Shown here: piece by piece, positions 44,712 through 54,231 of the stretch
How positions within the stretch are numbered: the first letter of the stretch is position 1
Layout of the letters: each line of letters opens with the position of its first letter
Source of the DNA: Algoriphagus limi
GTDB taxonomy: Bacteria; Bacteroidota; Bacteroidia; Cytophagales; Cyclobacteriaceae
Assembly: GCF_024919275.1 (NCBI RefSeq)
Contig: NZ_JANWGH010000002.1
Span: forward strand, 310,001 to 374,000
Length of the DNA: 64,000 bases
Direction: 5' to 3'
The notes under the pieces: generated by a model
The model's input: only the letters and a program-made list of their open reading frames with translations
What the model was told of the DNA's origin: nothing
Database searches by the model: none
Program-made: the position numbers and the translations under genes

Positions 44712-45701
44712 ATGAAATATTTCTTTTTCGTTTTACTTCTCGGTTTCATTTCCTTGAAGGCATTTCCGCAGAATGGATTGCCTCAAAGTTTTTATGAGGG
44801 CAAGTCTGTCGTCTTGGTTTCCGTAGATCCTGGTGCCAGGCCTGTAATGGATTGGAAAACTGCAGCGGACACAGTGCATCACTATTTGGTTGAGGCTGGG
44901 GGTGACCCGGTAGCCTATTATGAATTGGAGCAATTGGTGCTTTCTGAAGAAGTACAGGCTGCTTATGCAAAAGCCTTTGAGCAGAGATTGGTCAAGAATA
45001 TCATTCTGATTACTAGACAAAAAAATCAATCCAGCATTCATATCGGGGAATTCAGCGGAGATGGAAAAGTAATCTCAAGTACGGCGTTGTACGGCTCATC
45101 TGCCTCAGATCTCTCTGAAGCTGGACAGCAGCTTGCTAATGCTGCAAAAACCACCCCTAGCAAAAATTTATTGGTTATCGATGTTCCTGAATTCCCAAGC
45201 TTGACAGGAATAGAAAGTAATACCAGCCTAGCAGCTTCCAAATTTTTACCAAGAAATCCACTCAACTTGGAAGTTTTTAAGCTAGGGATTCCTTTGGAGG
45301 GAAGTAGCGCTGCGACAGGATTTTTGAGTTTCTTCCGCTATGACCTATATGGAAAATCCCAAGAGACAATCCTAGCTGAACAGGCTACTCAAAAAAACCA
45401 ACTCGAATCAATCTTAACATCGGAATATCCCTATGAATTCGTTTGGCTTACAGAGCCCCAAACCAACGAGGAATTGATTCGGGATCGAGTTCAATTTTTA
45501 TTGATTCGCGTAGAGGGACGCGAGGCTGATTTGAAGAAAAGTATGGGCTTAGCTGCTGACCCACAAACCGAAACAGAAACGGTGGTTAAATACTATATCA
45601 AGCTGATTGTTCGGGATGAACTTTACATTGGACCGGAATGGGATGCAGACCCAGATTGGAGAGTAGCACTTCGAAATTTCCTCAGGAACCTAAAAAAGTA
45701 A
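44712..45701 (+). CDS. Secreted protein of unknown function
   Basis: I do not recognise a family. The 329-residue product has a signal peptide (MKYFFFVLLLGFISLKAF) and a mature part beginning near PQNGLP. It alternates alpha and beta segments, including SVVLVSVDPGARPVMDWKTAA, KNIILITRQ and KNLLVIDVPEFPS, which look like parallel strands of a Rossmann-like fold, and ends in an aromatic RDELYIGPEWDADPDW stretch. No membrane helix is seen after the signal. It is alone on the plus strand and followed by a hairpin. Confidence 0.7.
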   Translation: MKYFFFVLLLGFISLKAFPQNGLPQSFYEGKSVVLVSVDPGARPVMDWKTAADTVHHYLVEAGGDPVAYYELEQLVLSEEVQAAYAKAFEQRLVKNIILITRQKNQSSIHIGEFSGDGKVISSTALYGSSASDLSEAGQQLANAAKTTPSKNLLVIDVPEFPSLTGIESNTSLAASKFLPRNPLNLEVFKLGIPLEGSSAATGFLSFFRYDLYGKSQETILAEQATQKNQLESILTSEYPYEFVWLTEPQTNEELIRDRVQFLLIRVEGREADLKKSMGLAADPQTETETVVKYYIKLIVRDELYIGPEWDADPDWRVALRNFLRNLKK

Positions 45702-45725
45702 ACCTCCCCGAAGGGAGGTCTTGTT
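45702..45725 (+). terminator. Hairpin after the unknown secreted gene
   Basis: ACCTCCC / GGGAGGT (45702-45708 and 45713-45719) with a CGAA loop starts directly after the stop codon. The following tract has only a short mixed T-run (CTTGTTGCTT). The rest of the gap to 45905 is AT-rich; a short plus-strand frame across it looks non-coding. Confidence 0.55.
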
Positions 45726-45905
45726 GCTTGACTGAATTAGGGGTGATTAAAGCAACTTCTACTTGTAATTCCTGTGATGAAAAGTTCTTTTATGTATATG
45801 AACGATTCTTTTCCCTAAAGAAATAAAAAAAGTTATAACATCCTAAATTTTAAAAAAAGTTTTTCGATTAAAATTGGCTTTTTTAAAATTTTTATGGGTT
45901 CTATC

Positions 45906-46475
45906 CTATTTATACAAATCTTTTTGAAGGAATGGGATTAAAGCCAACAAAACCGCTTGTGAATAATAGTTCTTACGATCCAGTTTTCCTTTCGTCAAAA
46001 TCCCTACAGAACCTCCTTGTTGCTTGGAATTTTCCTGAGAAAAAAACTGATCATCAGCCTTCCCCAATTCCACACCTTGCTTCACCAAGTTTGCAATAGG
46101 CTCTGGAAGGTAAAAAGTCCCGGTTTGAGCTTGTCCGCTTTTTCCCTTTTTATCCTCAATATATATCCAGGCAAAAGCAAATAATCCATGTTCATCTTCA
46201 TCTACTCCGCCTTCTATTCCAACCCAAAAGTCGGCCTCAGGAAATGCTTTTTTGGCATTTCTAGCTCTATTTCGCGCACCCTCCCATGTTTCCTCAGCAT
46301 TCATGGGTTGGTCAGAAACTCCAGAAGGGACATTGATACCACTAACACGAAATGGCTGATCGAAAGCAAGATTAAATGCTTCTTCGGCACTCTTTATTTT
46401 AACAGGATTGGTGCTACCCACCACGATCAACTCGTTGGAGTAGCCGGTCAGGTTTTCTCTTTTTGGAAAGTTCAT
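45906..46475 (-). CDS. yjjX: Inosine/xanthosine triphosphatase, YjjX family
   Basis: Hydrolyses ITP and XTP so that damaged purines do not enter nucleic acids. The 189-residue protein opens with an added N-terminal stretch and then the family core IVVGSTNPVKIKSAEEAF (about 17-34), GVSDQPMNAEETWEGARNRA, VGIEGGV and a QQGGSVGILTKGKLDR C-terminal motif. It lies 23 bases after the YebC gene on the same strand. Confidence 0.88.
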   Translation of the reverse strand: MNFPKRENLTGYSNELIVVGSTNPVKIKSAEEAFNLAFDQPFRVSGINVPSGVSDQPMNAEETWEGARNRARNAKKAFPEADFWVGIEGGVDEDEHGLFAFAWIYIEDKKGKSGQAQTGTFYLPEPIANLVKQGVELGKADDQFFSQENSKQQGGSVGILTKGKLDRKNYYSQAVLLALIPFLQKDLYK

Positions 46476-46498
46476 AGAAAAAAGCCTAAGCTGAGAGC

Positions 46499-47206
46499 TT
46501 AGGCCATGTTGGTATATACGTTATTGACGTCGTCGTCCTCTTCAAGTTTATCGATTAGCTTGTTGATGATTTCTTCCTGCTCTTCGGTAAGCTCCACCAA
46601 AGTAGTTGGGAAACGCTGGAAGTCTGCAGAAATGATGTCGATGCCCTTCTCTTCAAGAGCTTTTTGCATGGCACCGAAATCTCCAAATTCGGTGTAAACG
46701 AAAATTTCACCTTCGTTTTCATCGATATCTGTCAATCCATAATCGATGAGTTCGAGCTCCAACTCCTCCATGTCCCAATCGTCTTTGGCAAATCGAAATA
46801 CTGCCTTGTGATCAAACATAAAGCTCACAGAGCCTGTAGTACCCAATGAACCGCCATATTTGGTGAAATAGGAACGGACATTAGCTACAGTTCGATTGGT
46901 ATTATCGGTGGAAGTTTCTACGATGACTGCTATACCATGCGGTCCATAGCCTTCGTATACTACTTCTTCGTAGTCCTTTTCGTCCTTATTAGTAGCCCGC
47001 TTGATCGCTGCTTCAATTCGATCTTTTGGCATTTGGGCTCCCTTAGCATTTTGGATGATAGTCCGAAGTTTGGCATTGCTGTCGGGATCAGGACCTCCTG
47101 CTTTTACTGCCATGACGATTTCTTTACCTAGTTTGGTAAAGACCTTGGACATCTTTGCCCATCTTTTAAATTTTCGCTCTTTTCTAAATTCAAATGCTCT
47201 TCCCAT
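46499..47206 (-). CDS. YebC/PmpR (TACO1) family protein
   Basis: A 235-residue member of the YebC/TACO1 family, linked to transcription regulation or, in later work, to translation of proline-rich stretches. It has the hallmark opening MGRAFEFRKERKFKRWAKMSKVF, then GGPDPDSNAKLRTIIQNAKGAQMPKDRIEAAIKR and YEGYGPHGIAVIVET, and ends in an acidic tail. Which role applies here is not visible. It is probably co-transcribed with yjjX. Confidence 0.93.
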   Translation of the reverse strand: MGRAFEFRKERKFKRWAKMSKVFTKLGKEIVMAVKAGGPDPDSNAKLRTIIQNAKGAQMPKDRIEAAIKRATNKDEKDYEEVVYEGYGPHGIAVIVETSTDNTNRTVANVRSYFTKYGGSLGTTGSVSFMFDHKAVFRFAKDDWDMEELELELIDYGLTDIDENEGEIFVYTEFGDFGAMQKALEEKGIDIISADFQRFPTTLVELTEEQEEIINKLIDKLEEDDDVNNVYTNMA

Positions 47207-47402
47207 GGATTTGCTCGATTTGCTGCCAAAATTAGCAAATCTTTTGGTTTTGAGGAGAACTCCTTGACTCTGAATCCAAAAGTGGTTTCAAGCTTTTCCT
47301 TTCTTAAGAAAAAATGAAAAGTAAATAAATGTTAATTCCATTTTAATGAATAAACCTTCTTCATTTACTCAAGTCAAAGGAGCAAACAAAACCACAAAGA
47401 CA

Positions 47403-47819
47403 ATGAAAAAGATCTTATTTAGCGCCGGACTAGTTTTTCTACTTTCCCTTGGTGCATTCGCCCAAAGAGGCCCTCAAAGAGAAATGCCAGATCCCGAAAC
47501 CAGAGCCAAAATGATGACTGATCGAATGGCAGAACAACTGGGACTTTCAGAAGAACAGAAAGCAAAAATTCTTGCCATCAATTTAGAGAATGCTAAAAAA
47601 CGACAAGCAGAGGCAGAAGCGAGAAAAGCCGAAGCAGAAGCGAGAAGAGCAGAAGCCAAAGCTCAGGAAGAAGAAATAAAGTCAGTTCTTACTGAAGAGC
47701 AAAGACAAAAATGGGAAGAGCTCAAAGAAGCCAGAAGAGAGCGTGGACCGAGAGGACCACGGGGAGGCGAAATCCGCGATCGTGAAGAGTTTAGAAAAAG
47801 ACGAGGAGGAGGCCAATAA
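47403..47819 (+). CDS. Small exported Spy/LTXXQ-like protein
   Basis: A 138-residue product. The signal peptide (MKKILFSAGLVFLLSLGAFAQ) supports the ATG at 47403 over an upstream frame start at 47346. The mature protein is helical and highly charged: LGLSEEQKAKILAINLENAKK, then repeated AEARKAEAEARRAEAKAQEEE, then VLTEEQRQKWEELK, which resembles the LTxxQ pairs of periplasmic Spy/CpxP chaperones. The tail is rich in arginine and glycine. Function is inferred only from this likeness. A strong terminator follows. Confidence 0.7.
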   Translation: MKKILFSAGLVFLLSLGAFAQRGPQREMPDPETRAKMMTDRMAEQLGLSEEQKAKILAINLENAKKRQAEAEARKAEAEARRAEAKAQEEEIKSVLTEEQRQKWEELKEARRERGPRGPRGGEIRDREEFRKRRGGGQ

Positions 47820-47827
47820 GGACTCAA

Positions 47828-47862
47828 CAAAAAATGCCACCGAATTCGGTGGCATTTTTTAT
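47828..47862. terminator. Bidirectional terminator between spy-like gene and gltD
   Basis: A perfect palindrome AAAATGCCACCGAATTCGGTGGCATTTT centred near 47844, with A and T runs on the two sides, between convergent genes. It should work on both strands. Confidence 0.9.
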
Positions 47863-47881
47863 TTCTAGAAGAAGATTTCTC

Positions 47882-49360
47882 CTAATCCATCCCATGAATT
47901 TCATCTTCCACCTGAAAATAGGATTCATCCTTCTGAGGCAGATTGGAATCACCCATTAAGAATTCATCCACCTGAACGGCCGCCTCTCTTCCCTCCGAAA
48001 TCGCCCATACAACCAATGATTGGCCACGGCGCATATCTCCAGCAAGGAAAACTTTAGAATTGGTGCTTTGGTATTTCTTTGATTTTGGAAGGGTATTTTC
48101 CATTACTTCTACTCCAAAGGCTTCCAAAAGGCCATTTTGAGCAGGCCCCATGTATCCAATTGCAATAAATGCCAGATCACATGGGATGGTCCGATCGGTT
48201 CCTTCCACTTCTTCAAAGGTCATTCGCCCATCTTTTTCCAGCCACTCAATATCTACAAGCTTTAGCCCAGTTACTTCACCCTCTTCGTTTCCAATAAACT
48301 CCTTGGTTAAGATGGAGAAAATACGCTCGGCTCCTTCCTCATGGGAACTGGAAGTCTTTAAAGTCATCGGCCATTCTGGCCAAGGATTCAAAACTGTACG
48401 CTGCTTTGGTGGCTTTGGAAGCAATTCCAACTGAGTAATGGAAGCTGCCCCATGACGATTGGAAGTTCCGATACAGTCACTCCCTGTATCTCCCCCACCA
48501 ATTACGATGACATTTTTTCCCTTGGCAGAAATTGGATTTTCTTCAATCTCTCCTCCAACCACTTGATTTTGCTTTCCAAGGAATTCCATGGCAAAATGGA
48601 CACCTTTTAGATCAGACCCTTTGATTTTTAATGCTCTCGGCTGTTGGGCTCCTGTTGCCAGAACAACCGCATCAAAATTACGGAGGATATTCTCGGCCTT
48701 GATATTGAAGCCTACGTCAGAATTGCAGATGAAAATCACTCCCTCCTGCTTCATGAATTCGATTCGCCGGTCAATTACCCATTTTTCCAATTTGAAATCA
48801 GGAATTCCATATCGCAGCAAACCTCCTGGCTTAGCATCCTTTTCAAAAACGGTTACTTCATGTCCAGCCTGATTTAACTGATCAGCAACTGCAAGTCCTG
48901 CAGGCCCTGAACCAATAACCGCCACATGCTTCCCAGTTCGAGTTTGAGGTGGATTCGGCTGAATCAATCCCAACTCATAAGCCTTCTCGGCAATGTTTTT
49001 CTCAATTAACTCAATGGTAACAGGGTCTTTATTAATGCCCAAAACACAACTTGCCTCGCAAGGTGCAGGGCAAATTCTACCCGTAAACTCAGGAAAATTA
49101 TTTGTGCTTCTCAGAATCTGAATTGCCTCCTGCCAATTTTCCTGATAAACAGCATCATTGAATTCAGGAATCACATTACCCAATGGACAACCCTGATGAC
49201 AAAAGGGAACCCCACAATCCATACATCGTGCTGCCTGATGATTCAGCTTTTCGGCTGAAAAAGGCTCATATATTTCCCGGTAATCGCCAATCCTTTCCTT
49301 TGGATCGCGACTTACCGGAGTTTCTCTTTTAAACTGTAAAAATCCTTCTTTCGCTCCCAT
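47882..49360 (-). CDS. gltD: Glutamate synthase small subunit
   Basis: Passes electrons from NADPH through FAD to the large subunit for glutamate formation. The 492-residue protein has N-terminal iron-sulphur cysteines (CMDCGVPFCHQGCPLGN, about 42-58, and CPAPCEASC near 97-105), an FAD-binding GSGPAGLAVAD (about 150), and a second dinucleotide loop IGGGDTGSDC (about 288-297), followed by GDMRRGQSLVVWAI. It lies one base after the gltB stop on the same strand. Confidence 0.95.
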   Translation of the reverse strand: MGAKEGFLQFKRETPVSRDPKERIGDYREIYEPFSAEKLNHQAARCMDCGVPFCHQGCPLGNVIPEFNDAVYQENWQEAIQILRSTNNFPEFTGRICPAPCEASCVLGINKDPVTIELIEKNIAEKAYELGLIQPNPPQTRTGKHVAVIGSGPAGLAVADQLNQAGHEVTVFEKDAKPGGLLRYGIPDFKLEKWVIDRRIEFMKQEGVIFICNSDVGFNIKAENILRNFDAVVLATGAQQPRALKIKGSDLKGVHFAMEFLGKQNQVVGGEIEENPISAKGKNVIVIGGGDTGSDCIGTSNRHGAASITQLELLPKPPKQRTVLNPWPEWPMTLKTSSSHEEGAERIFSILTKEFIGNEEGEVTGLKLVDIEWLEKDGRMTFEEVEGTDRTIPCDLAFIAIGYMGPAQNGLLEAFGVEVMENTLPKSKKYQSTNSKVFLAGDMRRGQSLVVWAISEGREAAVQVDEFLMGDSNLPQKDESYFQVEDEIHGMD

Positions 49361-49361
49361 C

Positions 49362-52300
49362 TTAAGCCAATGTTTTTGATTGTTCTTTTGCTCTCTTTTC
49401 CAAAACTGCTTTGTAGTCTCTCGGAATCACCTTTATGAATTTCTGACTGTTTTTCTCCCAATCATCCAAAAACGATTGTGCAAGACTACTCCCCGTCAAT
49501 TTGACGTGCCTTCTTAAATAGGACTGAATCGTGCTGAGATCTTCTTTGGTCAATGGATCCACATCCACTAATTCAGGATTGATCTCGGTGATGTAATCCT
49601 GAAGAATATAAGCGATACCGCCACTCATTCCCGCAGCAAAATTTCGCCCGACCTCGCCCAAATTGATCATCAATCCACCGGTCATGTATTCACATCCGTG
49701 ATCTCCAATGCCTTCCACGACGGTTTTTACTCCCGAATTACGCACGCAGAATCGCTCCCCTCCTTTTCCATTGATAAATGCCTCTCCTGAAGTCGCTCCA
49801 TAGAAGGCCACGTTTCCGATGATGATATTTTCCTCAGGCTTGAACCGAGCATTTCGGCTTGGATATACGGTTAACCTTCCTCCGGAAAGTCCCTTTCCAA
49901 AATAATCATTGGCTTCTCCTTCCAACTCGAAGCTTACTCCTTTAGTCAGGAATCCTCCGAATGTTTGGCCTGCCGAACCGGTAAACTTGATTTGAATGGT
50001 ATCTTCCTGTAGGCCTTTGCTTCCATAAATCTTGGAAATCTCATTGGAAAGCATAGCCCCAACTGCCCGATCTGTATTCTTAATCTGGAAAGAGCCAGTA
50101 ACAGGGATTTCCTGTTCCAAGGCAGGTTTTGCCGCTTCGATCAATTTGGTATCCAATACCTCAGACAAATCCCACTCTTGGTCGATTTGCTTATGAATTC
50201 CAACATGGTCCGGAACTTCAACTTTGTGGAAAATTGGAGATAAATCCACTTTATCCCATTTCCAGTGATTTAAATGACCGGTTGATTGTAGAACATGGCT
50301 TTGTCCCACCATTTCATCCACCGTACTGAAACCAAGAGAAGCCATGATTTCCCGCAAGTCCTGAACGAGGAAATTGAAATAATTCACCACATGATCAGGG
50401 TCACCGGTGAAGAGCTTTCGAAGCTCAGGATTTTGAGTAGCAATACCCACAGGACAGGTGTTCAAATGACACTTTCGCATCATAATACATCCTTCCACAA
50501 CTAGAGCTGCGGTTGAAATACCCCATTCTTCTGCACCCAAAAGAGTGGCAATGGCAATATCTCTTCCTGTTCGCAATTGTCCGTCTGTCTGAAGAACTAC
50601 ACGACTTCGCAGATTATTTTTCACTAAAGTCTGATGTGCTTCCGACAAACCCAATTCCCATGGCAAACCTGCATGACGAATAGATGAAAGCGGAGATGCT
50701 CCTGTTCCTCCGTCGGCACCTGAAATCAAAATCACATCAGCCATGGCCTTTGCTACACCAGCAGCAACGGTACCAACCCCCGCTTGAGAAACCAACTTTA
50801 CATTGATTCGAGCTTTGCGATTGGCATTTTTCAAATCAAAAATCAACTGAGCCAAATCCTCGATTGAATAAATATCATGGTGAGGAGGTGGAGAAATCAA
50901 TCCTACCCCCGGCGTGGAATGTCTTACTCGACCAATCCAATCATCCACTTTATGACCAGGCAACTGACCGCCTTCACCCGGCTTTGCACCTTGAGCCATT
51001 TTAATCTGCAATTCCTCTGCATTACTGAGGTAATTACTAGTCACCCCAAAACGACCGGAAGCAACCTGCTTGATCGCGGAGCGTTCCCAATCTCCATTTT
51101 CTTTTCTTTCAAATCGGATTTCATCCTCTCCACCCTCTCCGGAGTTACTTTTTGCACCAATACGGTTCATAGCAATCGCCAAAGTAGTGTGGGCTTCATG
51201 GGAAATAGACCCAAAGGACATGGCTCCTGTAGCAAATCGCTTTAAAATGGATTTGGCAGGCTCAACTTCTTCGATTGGAATAGAAATCCGCTTTTTGAAT
51301 TCAAACAAACCGCGCAGAGTCAAAGCATCTCGGCTTTGCTCATTAATTTTTGAAGCAAATTTTTTATAAAGCTCAAAATCATTAAGGCGGGTTGATTTCT
51401 GAAGCAAATGAATTGTTTCAGGATTGAAAAGGTGCTTTTCTCCTCTTCTCTTCCACTGATAAACGCCCCCCGTTTCTAAAGTTGGGCTATGCGTATGGTA
51501 TGCAGCACGGTGACGAATCAGCACCTCTTCTGCCAACTCATCAAATGAGATTCCCGAAATTCGGGAAACAGTCCCCTTGAAGCATCGATCGATTACTTCA
51601 GGTCCCAATCCGATTGCTTCGAAAATCTGCGCCCCTTGGTAAGATTGAAGGGTAGAAATACCCATTTTGGAAAGTACTTTCAACAATCCTTTTCCAATCG
51701 CTTTTTGGTAATTGGAGAAAAGCGTTTTGCGATCCTTAATCGCAGGGAACATCCCTCTTTCATATTGATCCAAAAGGGATTCCAATGCCAAATATGGGTT
51801 AATCGCCGAAGCACCATAGCCAATCGCTGTTGCGAAATGATGAGTTTCTCGAATGTCTCCAGACTCCAAAACCAAGCCCGCTTTGGTTCGCATATTTTTC
51901 TTCACCAAGTGGTGATGAACTGCGCCAATAGCCAACAATGAAGGAATCGGAGCCCATTCTTCATTACTATTTCGATCGGAAATGATCAGAATATTTTTCC
52001 GTGCATTCACAGCCTCTTCTGCCTCTTTACACAAGGTATCCAAGGCTTCCAACAATCGACCTGGCTGATGATCTGCCTTAAAATGAGAAGTTAATTTCAC
52101 AGCACGGTATCCCTGAGATTCCATGTTTTGGATCTTTTCCAAGGATTCATTCAAAAGCACCGGTTGTGAAATATGAATTTGACGGGTATGCTGAGGGCTT
52201 TCTTCCAAGATATTATGTCCTTCACCAATTCTGGTAAAAAGGGACATCACCAACCGCTCCCGAATAGGATCGATAGGCGGATTACTTACCTGAGCAAAAA

Positions 52301-53852
52301 GCTGCTTGAAATAATTTGAAATATGCTGACTCTGCTTTGAAAGAACTGCCAACGGCGTATCCGCCCCCATAGAACCGATCGCCTCTTGACCATTGGCTCC
52401 AATTGGTGCCAAAACCACTTTCAACTCTTCCGACGTATATCCAAAAATCGTTTGGGATTTATGGATATTTTCGGTGGTATACGGGTGAGTCAAAACCTCC
52501 GGATCGGGCTCCAAACGCAATTTAATTCGCTGCTCATTTACCCATTTCTCATAAGGCTGACTTCTGCAGATTTCTGACTTGATTTCCTCATCAAAAAGAA
52601 CCTTCCCTTTACCCAAATCAGCCAAAATCATCTTTCCTGGACTGATTCGGCCTTTTTGAACGATAGTAGCTTCTCGAATCGGCAAAGCACCAGCCTCTGA
52701 AGACAATACCAAACGTTCATCTTTGGTGATAAAATATCTCAAAGGTCGAAGGCCATTTCGGTCCAAAGTTGCACCCACATTTTCTCCATCAGTAAATAAA
52801 AGGGCAGCAGGTCCATCCCAAGGTTCAACCAAGGAAGCGTGGAATTTATAGAAAGCTTTTCTGTCTCTATCCATCACCTCATTATCCTGCCAAGCTTCCG
52901 GCACCAACATCATCATTGCATGAGAAATAGATCGACCTGAAAGTGACAGCAATTCCACCATCGCATCCAAATTTGCGGAATCGGAATTCAATTTATTGGT
53001 GATTGGCATCAGCATCTGAAGTTCCTCATCGGAGAAGTACTTGGATTGCATCAGTGTCTCCTTAGACTTCATTTTGTTGAGGTTACCCCGGATAGTATTA
53101 ATCTCTCCATTGTGGGAAAGACAACGGAAAGGCTGAGCTAATCTCCAATTTGGAAAGGTATTGGTAGAAAATCGGGAATGCACGATGGCAAAAGCTGACT
53201 CGATCTTGCTGTTTTGAAGGTCCTTATAGAAAGGAAGAACCTGATCGGTTCGAAGCTGTCCTTTATATATAAGTGTACGACTGCTTAGAGAAGCAAAATA
53301 AAAGGACTGATTGACCCCAGGAATCTGATTGTTGATCTGAGTCGATGCATGATTTCGAAGCACATATAATTTGCGCTCCAATTCAATCCCAGTCAATCCC
53401 TTCTTATGTCGAACAAACAATTGTTCAATATTGGGCATTACTTCCAAAGCCCCGGAGCCTGGAACAGTTTCATCCACCGGCACAGGCCTATAGCCAATCA
53501 ACTCAAAGTCTAGTTCCTCTATAATTTGATTCAGAAGAGCTTTTGACTTTTGAAATAACTGTTTGTTTTTGGGAAAAAAGGTCATTCCAACCCCATAGGA
53601 ACCCTTTTCTGGAAGTTCGATTTCGGTTCGGGCTGTAATATCTTTTAAAAACTCATGGGGAATCTGGATCAAAATTCCCGCACCATCTCCTGTTTTGGGG
53701 TCAGCTCCTCTTCCTCCACGATGCTCCATATTACTTAGCATGAAGAGGGCGTCGCTGATCGTCTCGTGAGAGGCTTCTGCAGTCAAATCCACCACTGCTC
53801 CAATCCCGCAGGAATCATGCTCCAGCTCGGGACGGTATAATCCATGATGCAT
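49362..53852 (-). CDS. gltB: Glutamate synthase large subunit
   Basis: Makes two glutamates from glutamine and 2-oxoglutarate in nitrogen assimilation. The protein has an N-terminal amidotransferase domain whose nucleophile cysteine is exposed by cleavage (HDSCGIGAVV), a central domain, an FMN-binding synthase domain (GEGGED...GGTGASPLSSIRHAGLPWELGL), iron-sulphur cysteines in CIMMRKCHLNTCPVG and the C-terminal GxGxG repeat region. I start at the ATG at 53850-53852 (MHHGLYRPELEHDSCGIG), giving 1,496 residues; an upstream TTG at 53885 would add 11 residues. gltD follows after one base. Confidence 0.95.
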   Translation of the reverse strand: MHHGLYRPELEHDSCGIGAVVDLTAEASHETISDALFMLSNMEHRGGRGADPKTGDGAGILIQIPHEFLKDITARTEIELPEKGSYGVGMTFFPKNKQLFQKSKALLNQIIEELDFELIGYRPVPVDETVPGSGALEVMPNIEQLFVRHKKGLTGIELERKLYVLRNHASTQINNQIPGVNQSFYFASLSSRTLIYKGQLRTDQVLPFYKDLQNSKIESAFAIVHSRFSTNTFPNWRLAQPFRCLSHNGEINTIRGNLNKMKSKETLMQSKYFSDEELQMLMPITNKLNSDSANLDAMVELLSLSGRSISHAMMMLVPEAWQDNEVMDRDRKAFYKFHASLVEPWDGPAALLFTDGENVGATLDRNGLRPLRYFITKDERLVLSSEAGALPIREATIVQKGRISPGKMILADLGKGKVLFDEEIKSEICRSQPYEKWVNEQRIKLRLEPDPEVLTHPYTTENIHKSQTIFGYTSEELKVVLAPIGANGQEAIGSMGADTPLAVLSKQSQHISNYFKQLFAQVSNPPIDPIRERLVMSLFTRIGEGHNILEESPQHTRQIHISQPVLLNESLEKIQNMESQGYRAVKLTSHFKADHQPGRLLEALDTLCKEAEEAVNARKNILIISDRNSNEEWAPIPSLLAIGAVHHHLVKKNMRTKAGLVLESGDIRETHHFATAIGYGASAINPYLALESLLDQYERGMFPAIKDRKTLFSNYQKAIGKGLLKVLSKMGISTLQSYQGAQIFEAIGLGPEVIDRCFKGTVSRISGISFDELAEEVLIRHRAAYHTHSPTLETGGVYQWKRRGEKHLFNPETIHLLQKSTRLNDFELYKKFASKINEQSRDALTLRGLFEFKKRISIPIEEVEPAKSILKRFATGAMSFGSISHEAHTTLAIAMNRIGAKSNSGEGGEDEIRFERKENGDWERSAIKQVASGRFGVTSNYLSNAEELQIKMAQGAKPGEGGQLPGHKVDDWIGRVRHSTPGVGLISPPPHHDIYSIEDLAQLIFDLKNANRKARINVKLVSQAGVGTVAAGVAKAMADVILISGADGGTGASPLSSIRHAGLPWELGLSEAHQTLVKNNLRSRVVLQTDGQLRTGRDIAIATLLGAEEWGISTAALVVEGCIMMRKCHLNTCPVGIATQNPELRKLFTGDPDHVVNYFNFLVQDLREIMASLGFSTVDEMVGQSHVLQSTGHLNHWKWDKVDLSPIFHKVEVPDHVGIHKQIDQEWDLSEVLDTKLIEAAKPALEQEIPVTGSFQIKNTDRAVGAMLSNEISKIYGSKGLQEDTIQIKFTGSAGQTFGGFLTKGVSFELEGEANDYFGKGLSGGRLTVYPSRNARFKPEENIIIGNVAFYGATSGEAFINGKGGERFCVRNSGVKTVVEGIGDHGCEYMTGGLMINLGEVGRNFAAGMSGGIAYILQDYITEINPELVDVDPLTKEDLSTIQSYLRRHVKLTGSSLAQSFLDDWEKNSQKFIKVIPRDYKAVLEKRAKEQSKTLA

Positions 53853-54231
53853 ATAATTAAGATTTAATAGGTTCAAAATTTCCAAAAATTACCAAAAAAA
53901 TTACTTCTATTAAAATTAATACAATAAATAGCCTTTTCTAATAACAGATTTTACAGAAAAATGCAGATTTTTTATTTTTTTATAATTTGATTTTTTGAGA
54001 AAAAAATACCCTAAATCGAGATTAATCTCATCACTTTTTGAAAAGCTGACTTCAAAACGAGGGCCTTTTGAAAAAAAAGATGTGAATTTCCTGAAAATTG
54101 GTTTTCAGAAAATTCTTTTAAAGAAATGCTAATTTTTTTTAATCGAGTTTTTAAAAATAGCAGAATAGAAACTATCTCAAAAAATACAACTCAATGGAAA
54201 ATTTGGGTTTTACACAAAAAGACAGAATCCA
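53853..54231. promoter_or_regulatory. AT-rich intergenic region with possible gltB promoter
   Basis: Between gltB and gldE, both on the minus strand. On the minus strand TTG (53922-53924), an 18-base spacer and TAATTTTT (53896-53903) make a weak promoter, about 45 bases before the gltB ATG. A perfect hairpin CTGAAAA / TTTTCAG (54091-54097 and 54102-54108) lies nearer gldE and could stop gldE transcripts, although its T-run is modest. No gene is seen. Confidence 0.4.

Noticed and set aside
45638..45826. Plus-strand frame with CNSCDEKF near its end
   Set aside because: Overlaps the end of the secreted gene in another frame and includes its terminator hairpin; no sign of coding.
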